In this document: positions 8,804 to 17,205 of the stretch, one piece after another
Position numbering within the stretch: position 1 is the first letter of the stretch
How the letters are laid out: each line of letters starts with the position of its first letter
Assembly (NCBI GenBank): GCA_024811115.1
Contig: JAKOGH010000147.1
Coordinates: forward strand, 1 to 17,205
Direction: 5' to 3'
DNA: 17,205 nt
DNA from: Terana coerulea
Taxonomy: Eukaryota > Basidiomycota > Agaricomycetes > Polyporales > Phanerochaetaceae
Position numbers and translations under genes: made by a program
The notes under the pieces: generated by a model
Databases searched by the model: none
The model's input: the letters and a program-made list of their open reading frames with translations, nothing else
Told to the model about the DNA's origin: nothing

Positions 8804-9978
8804 ATGTCCACCACAAGCCGCACGTGCGAGAACAATACCCTGCATACACCCATCACCTCGACAAAGGTAGCAAGCCACGCCAACCTGGCCGACGCGGACG
8901 TCGTGGCAACTTGGCAGGAAGCCGCAGCGACTTTCATGGCCATGAAACAGAACGCAGGAATCAAGAACATGCAGGCAGGCAAGGTGCGTCTCTCGCTCGC
9001 TTGCGCCGCGAACGTTTACTCATCTCCACCAAGACACACCACCGCGCCACCCGCTGTCTGCCCGCAACAGCGACGCGCCAGCCGCAAACCCGAAGTCTAT
9101 TCTGAAGCCAAGCATCTCTGCGAAGCACATCGTATCCTCCGTCTCATGGTCCTCTAGTGCCGTGCGTCGCGAGGTTCCTCGACTCGCGGTGTCGACGACG
9201 ACGCCGTCACCGCGCCGCCTATCTTCCGCTGTGTTCGCCCGGCTTGCGAAACGGCGCATTATCTATGAAACCGCAAGACCGGCCTACCCCTCGGTCTGTG
9301 TGCCTTGGACGCTACCCTGGGTATGAGCACCTCTGTAACCACGGATGCTCGCGCTGCAGACCCCGCGCCGTCTACGGAGGACGCCTTTACCTATGCTGAT
9401 CGGTACCTCGCTGGGACCCCGCCGCCCCCATGTCTCCCACGTACTGGGCAGCCCGTAGCCGACTTCCTGCCGCTGGCAACCACAGGCTCCGAAGAGTCGT
9501 TCAACGTCGAATATCCATCTGCTTCTGTTGAAATTGAAGATGAAATGGAGGGCGCCGTGTCGCTTCCGCCGACCTGGTCGAGGCCCTCGCTGCGCGCAAA
9601 TACGCCCATCTTCGCACCTCGCAACACGACGGGTTCGGTGCCCTCGTAATGGACGGCGATGAACGCAACAATGGCTGGATCGGGTTTGGCAATCTGCGTG
9701 CCTGGGCTGTTCTGGTGATGCCTCCATTGTGGCTGGCTCTGGCCAAGAACTTGAAGAACATCTTAGGACTCGGAATCATGCGTACTGGCGATAACCTTTT
9801 CTTTGTCTCGTGGATCTCTATAGATTGTCATCAGGTTTCAAATAAACCCCTTCCTCCATGTGGTCAGTGCGCTGAGTGCCATGCTGATGTGCTCTCGCCG
9901 GGGTTGCCAAAAGACAATCAACTCAACTCAAATGACGGTGGTGATTGTAGAACGTTGAGGGACTCGCATAGGGCATGA
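8804..9978 (+). CDS. hypothetical protein, multi-exon, with an apparent frame break
   Basis: Three coding-like blocks can be seen. Block one (8804-8983) ends at a good donor, AAG|GTGCGT. Block two (about 9036-9297) includes KSILKPSISAKHI, VREVPRL-like RREVPRL and RRIIYETARPAYPSV. Block three starts at 9360 (PAPSTEDAFTYADRYL). A 62-nt intron, 9298-9359 (GTGTGC...GCTGCAG), joins blocks two and three in frame. The acceptor for the first intron is unclear: 9070 and 9081 are good sites but give the wrong frame, while 9095 keeps it. Near 9555 the sensible reading moves from frame 2 to frame 1, giving ADLVEALAARKYAHL and FGNLRAWAVLVMPPLWLALA, a possible membrane segment near the C-terminus. No intron explains that switch. 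The stop is at 9976-9978. I do not recognise the family; the gene could be damaged or carry a sequence error. Confidence 0.45.
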
Positions 9979-10132
9979 TGGTGACTGCATTACATTGTCT
10001 CACCTCTACAGACCGTCCTGAAATTGGAAATGCACACTTCCCTCATGTGATCTGTACGCTCAATAGCAAGCTCATGTGCTCTCGCCCAGGGCCTGCCAAG
10101 AAGAGAGTGAATTCAACTCGAATGACGAGTGG
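9805..10132 (+). repeat. diverged two-copy direct repeat, about 136 bp each
   Basis: Copy A is 9805-9941 and copy B is 9997-10132, offset about 191-192. Shared blocks include GTCTC...TCTAYAGA, TTCCYTCATGTG or its variant, ATGTGCTCTCGCC (9886 and 10074), TTGCCAA/CTGCCAA, and TCAACTCRAATGACG. Copy A overlaps the last codons and 3' end of the preceding open frame; copy B lies beyond it. Confidence 0.6.
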
Positions 10133-10459
10133 GGGAATTGAGTGGTAAGAGTATATGAAAACACCATCGATACAGGGATTGTATGCTAAGAATAGGGCCG
10201 AGTGGAGTACAGAATGATACATGCGTTGAGCGAACGTCCGTTGTGTCTCCTTCGATGACTCTCCTGACCGCTCGTGTGACCGCTCTGCGTCGTGCGTGGG
10301 TAGGTAACCCGGCGGGGCGAGATGCATGCCACTATGCCGGGCCTGCGGGTCACGGACGAATGCGAGTGAGCTGCGCATAGCTCGTGCTGTGCCGGCCACC
10401 GTATACACGGTGGTGGACGCGGGGATAGACGTGTTGACGTCTCGGGAGCGATGGCGTGC
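10133..10459. other. convergent intergenic spacer
   Basis: This is sequence between a plus-strand gene and the end of a minus-strand gene. Open frames of 65-121 codons cross it on both strands, but they overlap the diverged repeat and show nothing recognisable. Confidence 0.4.
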
Positions 10460-11050
10460 TTACACGCAAGGCATGGGCACCTCCTCCGAGTCCTCTGAGA
10501 TAGACGAGAGCGAGGAGACGGAAGACTTTCGCGACGAGCCGCACAGGCTACGCGTGGGCAGGCCGCTGTTCAGCGGCGCGGCGGGGCCCCAGCGCGACGG
10601 CACTGGGGATGTCGAGTAAATGACCTCTGGCTCCGTCTCGTCGTCTTCGTCGATGGTTTGGAGCGAATCGGTGTCCGAAGACTTGGACGAGCGATCAGAA
10701 CTGCGCGGGCTCTGTAACACAAGATTGTCAGCCTTGGCCTTGAACACAATTAAGTGCAACTGACATACCTCTGAGCTCGAGTCCTGGATCCATGCATTGA
10801 TGCGCCGCGAGAACTCGCGCTTGCGCATGAACTCGGTGCGTACGCGCCGCTGCTCGGACGTCTCCACGAACGCCTGCAGCCGGCCGCGGTTGTCGTATTG
10901 CACCGCTGGTGCGGCCGCCCACGGTGAATAGCTCGCAGAAGACACGAGGAAATCGTACGGCGATGGGATGCTGTCGTTCGAGGAGTGTTTACGGCTGGGC
11001 GTCAAGTACAGCGACGCGCCGGCGGTGGACGAGGAGGCGAATGCGTTCAT
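10460..11050 (-). CDS. Ser-rich hypothetical protein, 177 residues, two exons
   Basis: Exon 1 is 11050-10769 (94 codons) and exon 2 is 10711-10460. The 57-nt intron (10768-10712) starts GTATGT, ends TTACAG and carries a CTGAC branch site. Its length is a multiple of three and it holds no stop, so an unspliced reading would give 196 residues with an out-of-character insert. The spliced protein has a Ser/Thr-rich start, then a conserved-looking central part (AVQYDNRGRLQAF and RRVRTEFMRKREFSRRINAW). A Ser/Asp/Glu-rich tail follows (SSKSSDTDSLQTIDEDDETE, SRKSSVSSLSSISEDSEEV) with many possible casein-kinase-type sites. It has no signal peptide or membrane segment, so it is probably cytosolic or nuclear and phosphorylated. 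The function is unknown. A TATAAGTA box lies about 90 bp upstream. Confidence 0.75.
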   Translation of the reverse strand: MNAFASSSTAGASLYLTPSRKHSSNDSIPSPYDFLVSSASYSPWAAAPAVQYDNRGRLQAFVETSEQRRVRTEFMRKREFSRRINAWIQDSSSEVCQLHLIVFKAKADNLVLQSPRSSDRSSKSSDTDSLQTIDEDDETEPEVIYSTSPVPSRWGPAAPLNSGLPTRSLCGSSRKSSVSSLSSISEDSEEVPMPCV

Positions 11051-11137
11051 GGTTGTGCGTGGGTTATGCGTATGTACGGTGCTCTGGATGCTTCGATGCG
11101 GGGGTAAAGTTGCGGCCTCCTCCGTGCAGCGGGCGGG

Positions 11138-11145
11138 TACTTATA
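11138..11145 (-). promoter_or_regulatory. TATA box of the 11050 gene
   Basis: On the minus strand TATAAGTA lies 88-95 bp upstream of the ATG at 11050 in otherwise GC-rich sequence, a normal distance for a fungal promoter. Confidence 0.5.
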
Positions 11146-11150
11146 CGCCC

Positions 11151-11556
11151 AACAGGGCGGTTGCGGTGCGCGCTGAGTCAGGCCCAGACCCCAGCGTGCT
11201 CGGCAACGCCTCCCGAATTGGGCAGGCCCCTGTCAGCCGATGGGCGTGTGCCGGGCGCCTGCGCCTGCGGCACGGCCGCATCGGGGGCGCGGAGGGGCTC
11301 ACAAACGCCTCCAGGGCCCGGCGACGACGTAAACATGACGGCCGCGGCGGCGGGCGCCGCGCGGATGCACAAGAGGGTCCCGCGTCAGCCGCTGCGGAAC
11401 ACGGCGCGGAGGCAGAAAACATGCTCTGAGTCAGCCGCTCGGTGTGTCCGTTGCGGGATGTGTAAACTGAGTCGTTGACTTACGGCAGCAATCTCCTTCA
11501 GCAATCACGGAATCATTTGACAAGTAACAAAGACGTTTCCAGCGGTTTCGATGTAT
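11151..11556. other. GC-rich upstream region of the 11050 gene
   Basis: Long plus- and minus-strand open frames (10909-11478, 10968-11429, 11141-11422) follow from the high GC content, and part of them is antisense to the first exon of the 11050 gene. I see no protein family or splice pattern. The stretch probably contains the promoter of that gene and the 3' end of the next minus-strand gene. Confidence 0.4.
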
Positions 11557-11781
11557 TCACTTGGGCGATGGCGTCAGTCCTGGGGGTGGCGGCGGCGGCG
11601 GCGGCTCCGCCCGCTTTGGTGTAATTGTCGGCTTATCCCTGGTGTCGAAAGTTCCAAGATATTCAAAGAGGATACAGTATGTGCCTAGGCCAAGAAAGAG
11701 GGTGGAAATGAGAGTGAAAGGCGGTGAAGATAATGACCAAGAGCTCGTCACTGCATTGGCGGGCGCTTGACCAGCCGGCAT
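11557..11781 (-). CDS. small single-pass membrane protein with proline-rich tail
   Basis: From the ATG at 11781 the product is 74 residues. It has a short polar start (MPAGQAPANAVTSSW), one hydrophobic segment (PFTLISTLFLGLGTYCILFE), then YLGTFDTRDKP, a basic patch and a run of eight prolines ending PGLTPSPK. An upstream in-frame ATG at 11859 would add 26 residues that look less like protein, so I prefer the inner start. The small size with one membrane helix resembles minor subunits of mitochondrial or ER membrane complexes, but I do not recognise the family. The proline run comes from a (GGC)n-like tract on the plus strand (about 11588-11611). Confidence 0.5.
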   Translation of the reverse strand: MPAGQAPANAVTSSWSLSSPPFTLISTLFLGLGTYCILFEYLGTFDTRDKPTITPKRAEPPPPPPPPGLTPSPK

Positions 11782-11859
11782 AGCGCGCTCGGCATTTTGG
11801 CAAACCTCCACCACAACATGGTCAAGCATTCTACAACATTTCAGCAAGCTTGGTCGCAA

Positions 11860-12700
11860 CGGTGCCGACGATAGTACGCGGCGTGCGGATTCTGGCTCAT
11901 TGTTAATTATTTTGTGGAGGGATTACGGAATGGGAGCCGCAGTCAGATCTTTCAGGTGAATGTCTCACGGTGGTTGTCTGACTAATCCTTAGTGTTACTA
12001 AGGATCTAACTACTCTGCAAGGTGTGCAAGATATACATTGCTTTACATTGCTTGCGTAAGTATGTGTCAACGGCCCTAAGATTATGCTTTAATGAGTCCT
12101 GCGCTCTGCATGCGTGGTTGGCACGTCATCCACAATCTCTGTGGACAATACACCGGGCATGCGGCGGTCGCAAAGAACAATCTCACAATCTAGATCTTGT
12201 TGGTCGTACTTACCATCCAGTCTCACGGTACTTCAGGTATGATGGGTGAGCTTCAGTGCGCACGCACTACTAAGGATTGACAACGGAAGGCAACGGGTAA
12301 CAAAAAGTCGAAGAGCAGCGAAATGGCCTGGGCAAGGGCTCGGTCTAGGAGACAAGGCCAGACCAATCAACCTAAACAGCACGTAAGAATAAACGGGGTC
12401 TCGGCATATTCAGTCTCATTCATTCCACTAATGAATGGCAGTGCTCCGCAGTTGGAAAAGCTCTTAGGACTGCGATGGTGTCGGACCCGCAGCGCATTTT
12501 CATAAAAAGCAGTGATGGCAAATCGAGAGGTTGTACACTGGTCATGTAATGATGTTCCCTGTGTTTTCATGAAAACCTCTGCAGCTGGATTTGTGAAGTA
12601 AGGCCACGTTGTTGTGGTATGCACCGGTGGCGAACGAAACGAAAAGGCGTAAAAACGCCACCAGGCTGGCGCCAAACGACGGGATCAATGTCGGAACAGC
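11860..12700. other. intergenic region with an inverted-repeat pair, no recognised gene
   Basis: No convincing coding sequence is present. A perfect 9-bp hairpin, ATCCTTAGT-GTT-ACTAAGGAT (11985-12005), occurs, and ACTAAGGATT recurs at 12269-12278, so the 5' arm is also inverted relative to a site about 290 bp away. This could be a small MITE-like element. Open frames of 60-122 codons lie on both strands with no family signal. Confidence 0.4.
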
Positions 12701-12710
12701 CACATGGGCG

Positions 12711-12743
12711 CCACGTGCACCGATATACGTGTCCGTCGACGTG
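12711..12743 (+). promoter_or_regulatory. cluster of three ACGTG motifs upstream of the LHS1-type gene
   Basis: CCACGTG (12711-12717), TACGTG (12726-12731) and GACGTG (12738-12743) lie 86-118 bp upstream of the ATG at 12829. ACGTG-type elements are bound by bZIP factors of the unfolded protein response (Hac1/XBP1 family), which induce ER chaperone genes. A role here is inferred from the motif and the gene, and is not shown. A pyrimidine-rich leader follows (about 12777-12820). Confidence 0.45.
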
Positions 12744-12828
12744 TCTTCGTGTCTCATCCTGTACTTACATTACATCCGCCGCCCGCCTCCGCCTTCCTCT
12801 GTCCCTTCTTCATGCTCCAGCGGTCGCC

Positions 12829-15731
12829 ATGAATCGGTTTATCGCTTTCATTCTCTTATTTCTGACGACCTTCACCCAAAATGCGCTGGCCTCCGTCCTC
12901 GCGATAGACTACGGCTCGGACTGGATCAAGGCGTCGCTGATGTCACCCGGTGTGCCATTCGACGTCCTGCTAGATAGAAACTCGAAGCGGAAGATTCAGT
13001 CGACTGTCGGGTGGAAGAAGGAGGATAGGGTGTTTGGTGGGGACGCGTTCAACCTCGTGAGTTGCCGAGTTGCAGCCCATTGAGTTTCCTAACGCTTCAC
13101 AGGCCGGACGCTTCCCGACAGATATCTTCTCGAATCTGAAGTACCTCCAAGCTGCGCCCTTTGGCTCCCAAAACGCCGCTTTCTACACGTCGATATCCAC
13201 CGCCGACATCCTCGAAACCGCGCGCGGCACCGTCGCCGTGCGGAGACCAGACGGCACCGAGTGGAGCGTCGAGGAGCTGGTCGGGATGCAGCTCAGCTAC
13301 GTGCGCGAGCTCGCGGAGGCGGCCGCGCACGAGAAGGTGACGGACGTGATCCTGACCGTCCCGCCGTTCTACACGCAGCACGAGCGCGACGCCGTCGTCG
13401 ACGCGGTTGAGATCGCCGGGATGCGCACGCTCGCGCTCATCCACGACGGCAGCGCGGTCGCGGTCAACTACGCGATGACGCGCACGTTTGCCGAGGAGCC
13501 CGAGTACCACGTCATCTACGACGCCGGCGCGTCGTCGATCCGCGCCACCGTCGCGGCGTTCAGCGCCGTGCCGGGCAACACGAAGAAGGACACGGCGACC
13601 TCGATTACGATCAAGGGTGTGGGCTACGACAGGACGACGAGCGGCACGGAGCTCGACCGCCGCCTGAGAGAGATCCTCATTAACGACTTTAACAAGAAGC
13701 ATAAGAAGGGCATCCGGCAGGACAAGCGTGGCATGGCGAAGCTCTGGAAAGAGGCTGGACGGGTGAAAGGCATTTTGAGTGCGAACGCGGAAGCGTCGAC
13801 ATCGGTGCGGAAAGATGTGGCTGTATGCGTGCGGCTGTTGTGCTGACGCTGTCTCAGGTCGAGAGCTTGGCTTGGGACATTGATTACAGGTCGAAGGTCT
13901 CTCGCAACGATTTCGAAAACGCATGCAAAGATTTGAAACTTCGGTACGCCAAGCCTATTTTCGAGGCTCTTTCCAACGCTGGTCTCGGCTTGGTACGCAC
14001 TTTCCTATGCGCACACCCAACCAGTGTACTCATCATATGTTACCCAGGAAAATATCACGAGCGTAATCCTGACAGGCGGAGCCTCCCGGACACCCATGAT
14101 CCAAACCGCTGTCGAAAGGGCCGTCGGGGAGTCCAAGATTGCTCGTAACGTGAACGCGGACGAAGCTGCTGTCCTTGGTACGTCTCAAATCCGCCATCAC
14201 AGAGCATAGCTGAACCCTGCAACAGGGGCCGGCCTCTACGGTGCCGGTCTTAGTCGCCAGTTCAAGACCAAGGATATTCGCATCACAGACATCGCTACCT
14301 ACGATATCCAAGTCTCTTACACCTCCGAAGCCAAGTCTGAGAACTCCAAGACGCGGACCATCAACACGCTCGTCTTTCCCGCAGGCTCAAAGCACGGAAG
14401 CAAGAAGACGCTGACGTTCCGCCGTAAGGACGACTTCGCGCTGAAGCTCGCATATAAGAGCTCTGCCGCATCGTACGTAACACCGCTTTCTACACGATTG
14501 TGCTTGGACTGACGAGGCACACAGGGGATATCCTACGGACCTTATTGAGGCGCATATCAAGGGCATCCCAGAGGCGCTCAAGAACTTGACCGACGCAGGA
14601 GCGACAGACCCCGTTATTAAGGCGACCGTCGTCCTCTCCGAATCTGGATTCGCGTCCGTCCAAGATGCGGTCGCGTACGGAGAGATCAAGGACGACTCGC
14701 TCACCGGCAAGCTTAAGGGCCTATTCGGCGCAGGCTCCTCGTCTGCCTCTGGCACCGACAGTGAGCGCGAGACCGCGGCGCGCAGCGAGACGGCGTCGTC
14801 CGACAGCGCATCCGCGTCCGCGACCGAGGCCGCCGACGCCAAGGAGAAGGAGAAGGAGAAGGAGAAGGCCGCGGTGAAGGACACGATCCCGCTAGAGCTC
14901 GACATCAAGCTGGCGTCCGTGCCGCCGATGTCCGTCGCGGAGAAGCGCACCGCACGCGACCGGCTGCGCGCGATCGACCTGTCCGAGGCGGGGAAGCGGC
15001 GGCGGGAGGAGGCGCGCAACGCGCTCGAGGGCTATCTGTACCGTGTGCGGGATCTCCTCTCGGAGGAGGGCGAGACGCCGTTCCGCAAGTGCTCGCAGGA
15101 GGGCGAGCGGCAGGCGATGGGCGAGAAGCTCGATGAGGCATTCGCGTGGCTGTCCGATCTCGGCGACGACGCGAGCACGACGGAATACGTTGAGAAGCGG
15201 TCGTCTCTTGAGTACGTCTATTCCGCGCTTTCTCTCGAGCTCATTGCTAAGAGTCATGACTGCAGGAAATTGGAGTCGCCCATCACGCACAGATACGCCG
15301 AGATCAAGGAGTTCCCGATCGCGCTCAACAACAGCCAAAAGTGGAACTGGGCGACGCGCATGTTCCTCACGGACGAGAAGATCAAGCTCGAGGAGCTCGC
15401 GGCCGGCGACGGCAGCGGCGAGCCGTCGAAGTACACGAAGGAGGAGCTCGGCGCGCTCGAGAAGGCGCTCCGGGAGCACGAGACGTGGCTGAACGAGGTC
15501 GTCGAGCAGCAGAAGCGCGTCAAGATGTATGAGGACCCGGCCGTCGAGTCTGCGGAGCTGTACGCGCGCGCGAAGGTGCTCGAGACGGCGCTGCAGAAGC
15601 TCGTGAAGAAGAAGGCGCCGAAGAAGAAGGCGACGAAGAGCACAAGCACGACGGCGACGAGCACGAGCACGCCCGCGGGGAGAAGACGGAGAGCTCGCGG
15701 CCGCCGCGCGAGGAGTTGTAGTAGATTTTGA
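12829..15731 (+). CDS. LHS1: ER-lumenal Hsp70-like chaperone, LHS1/GRP170 (HYOU1) type
   Basis: This large Hsp70 of the ER lumen is expected to hold unfolded proteins and act as nucleotide exchange factor for BiP/Kar2. Exons: 12829-13056, 13103-13804, 13858-13992, 14048-14177, 14226-14472, 14525-15211 and 15266-15731; the introns are 46-55 nt. The product is about 864 residues, within the family range. A signal peptide (residues 1-21) is followed by VLAIDYGSDWIKAS (phosphate 1), VILTVPPFYTQHERDAV, LALIHDGSAVAVNYAM, YDAGASSIRATVAAF (phosphate 2) and VILTGGASRTPM (adenosine). Next come a short beta domain, an acidic/Ser-rich loop with a Lys-Glu repeat (about 14749-14880) and the long helical C-terminal domain. 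The last intron (15212-15265) is in frame and stop-free. The frame used ends GRRARSCSRF at 15731; one frame over, the same DNA ends EKTESSRPPREEL with a stop at 15719-15721, and REEL resembles an ER retrieval signal. A one-base discrepancy near 15640-15680 is likely. Confidence 0.92.
14840..14869 (+). repeat. AAGGAG microsatellite in the LHS1 coding region
   Basis: About four and a half copies of AAGGAG encode alternating Lys-Glu inside the variable acidic loop of the chaperone. The 6-bp unit keeps the frame when copy number changes. Confidence 0.7.
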
Positions 15732-15732
15732 C

Positions 15733-16171
15733 GACATACAGCATCTAATTTATCAGGATACTTCATCGCATACCAGCCTATAATGCATGCTACCTATTCA
15801 CGCACGTCATACCAGTCTGAACACTCCAAGGGGTCAGACCCGACATCAGTGAGTGTAAGTCTATCGTGCAGATACTCTGTCGTACCTTGGATCTCATACC
15901 CACACTTGACGTAGATGCCTACTACGTGCCTGGGAGATGTCACCTACTCTCGGAGCGCCTGAGTCTATTGCTGGGCCTCGTCCGCTGATCCCGATGTGTA
16001 TATGCGAATGCATGGGGCGATGAGGTAACCGTACATCAGGGACCTCCGTGTGCGAGGTTGTGGGTATAGTTAGATATGCAAGAGTTCCGAGCAGGGGGGG
16101 AAAAGGGGGTCTACTCATAAGGCTGCGGACTTAAACGCAAGCTTGACGTCGAACGCCTACCTGCTCCCGAC
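15733..16171. other. intergenic spacer between LHS1 and the receptor-like gene
   Basis: I see no gene. The stretch holds the 3' end of LHS1 and the promoter of the 16172 gene. It includes a G run followed by purine-rich sequence (about 16090-16110) but no clear TATA box. An open frame at 15894-16118 on the minus strand shows nothing recognisable. Confidence 0.4.
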
Positions 16172-17205
16172 ATGTTCACCACGCTACTCTCCGCTCTGCT
16201 CCTGGCCTCGGGGGCTGTTGCCGCTGCGCCCGCTAACGCGACGACGGGTCTCGTGGCGCTGAGCACGGACGTCGTCTACACGCCTCAGTCCGCGTGGGGC
16301 TCCGTGCGCTTCGACGCCTGCGGGCTGGACACGATCGACTATTTCACGAACGCGTCGGGTGCCTCTGCGGCATTCGCATTCACCGGTACGTATCCCCTCG
16401 GTTTTACCGATAGAGTGGCTGACTGGTGGCCTATGCAGGGAATCGTGTGCAGGTGTCGGGCGTTAAGAATAACGCGAGCGGGCTCGTCGGGGTCCTCGTC
16501 GACGGCCTCCCGCTTTCCTGTACAACCTCACCTCCCCGACCTCGGAATGCGAGGTGCTCGTTGACCTTGCCCTCGAGAACGGCACGCACACGATGGTGCT
16601 CGAGACACTGGCGACGCTGGTGAATACTACCAATGGGATGGAGGACGGCCCGCAACCCGGTCTGCATATCACAGAGATTGCGTACGTGGGGAAACCGACC
16701 GAGCACTTGACATCTCTGATGCAGAATTCAGCTACTACATACCTCAAGCTGCTGCGCAGGAAACTAGTCCTAATTCGAGTCCTGCGTCAATCGACGGTAA
16801 TCTGGCGTCCTCGTCGTCGAATCACAGAAACATCGCCGCAATAGTCGCTGGAACAGTCTGTGGCGTGCTGGGTCTGGTAGCTATCATTGCAGCTGCGCTC
16901 TATGTCTTTCGTAAACGACTGCGTAGTCATAAAGGTGCGTTAATACAATACTTCCCAGAGCATTATAATACTCATTTCAATGCTTTACCTTCAGAGCGAC
17001 ACTCGTTTGACCCAAATTCTGCGTATGCGACAGAGCTGTCGCCGCGCCCGGGAAGACTGTCCTACTCGACAAGCAAGACCGGGCCATATGCACGCATGGA
17101 CGAGCCAGATGCTGACTCGAAGTCTGCACGGCTCGATGTGCCTCAGTTGCACTACGGTTCCTCTACAAGCAACATTCGATCGCGGTCGCGGTCACCACTT
17201 CCGGC
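16172..17205 (+). CDS. receptor-like single-pass membrane protein, paralogue of the 6390-7004 gene (3' end beyond the window)
   Basis: Exons: 16172-16385, 16439-16681, 16732-16934 and 16995 onward. Introns of 53, 50 and 60 nt have GTACGT, GTACGT and GTGCGT donors. A signal peptide (MFTTLLSALLLASGAVAAA) precedes an ectodomain with VVYTPQSAW, Cys, ASGASAAFAFTG, GVLVDGLPLS and GLHITEIA and several Asn-X-Ser/Thr sites. Next come a Ser-rich stalk, a membrane helix (IAAIVAGTVCGVLGLVAIIA, about 16828-16890), a basic stop-transfer (FRKRLRSHK) and a Ser/Tyr/Arg-rich cytosolic tail running off the window. Near 16517 the reading must move from frame 1 (PLS) to frame 3 (LYNLTSPTSE) within exon 2, as if one base were missing. 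The layout resembles the many orphan membrane proteins of basidiomycetes with a galactose-binding-like ectodomain; a sensor or wall-anchoring role is a guess. Confidence 0.8.

Noticed and set aside
10043..10408. 121-codon minus-strand frame
   Set aside because: It runs across the diverged direct repeat and shows no family signal or consistent start context.
10909..11478. Long plus-strand frames in the GC-rich promoter region
   Set aside because: They are partly antisense to the first exon of the 11050 gene and reflect base composition.
13097..13924. 275-codon minus-strand frame
   Set aside because: It is the antisense shadow of LHS1 exon 2, whose plus-strand product has clear Hsp70 motifs.

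Overview
This window looks like nuclear DNA of a filamentous basidiomycete, probably an agaricomycete; the order is inferred from overall character and was not tested. The evidence is the set of many short introns (about 46-69 nt) with GTRNGT-type donors and CTNAC-type branch sites, an ER Hsp70 of the LHS1/GRP170 type, secreted or single-pass membrane proteins of a kind common in these fungi, and a pogo-class DNA transposon resembling those in wood-decay fungi.

Layout. Positions 1-850 are AT-rich, T/C-biased and almost free of CpG, with no gene. A degenerate tRNA-like Pol III unit lies at 838-938 on the minus strand. A CpG-dense, GC-rich tandem repeat of about 140 bp units (about 1280-1935) follows, then a second CpG-free AT-rich tract (1982-2397). 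A decayed but complete pogo-like element occupies 2952-5882, with matching terminal inverted repeats and a TA target duplication; its transposase is broken by many frameshifts. A small secreted-protein gene lies at 6390-7004 (minus). From 7060 to about 8800 I recognise no gene. A plus-strand gene of unknown function and uncertain structure covers about 8804-9978 and runs into a diverged two-copy repeat (9805-10132). Two minus-strand genes follow: a Ser-rich 177-residue protein (10460-11050) and a small proline-tailed membrane protein (about 11557-11781). The clearest gene is a seven-exon LHS1/GRP170 ER chaperone (12829 to about 15721/15731). The window ends inside a receptor-like membrane protein gene (16172-17205), a paralogue of the 6390-7004 gene.

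How the parts relate. There is no operon. The LHS1-type protein should assist BiP in folding secreted proteins in the ER, and ACGTG motifs upstream of it fit control by the unfolded protein response. The two paralogues carry signal peptides and would be clients of that pathway, but nothing links the genes directly. I found no new multi-gene system. The most useful observations are the CpG-free/CpG-dense/CpG-free sandwich, the complete transposon ends, the paralogue pair with identical first-exon length, and single-base frame breaks in three otherwise good host genes.
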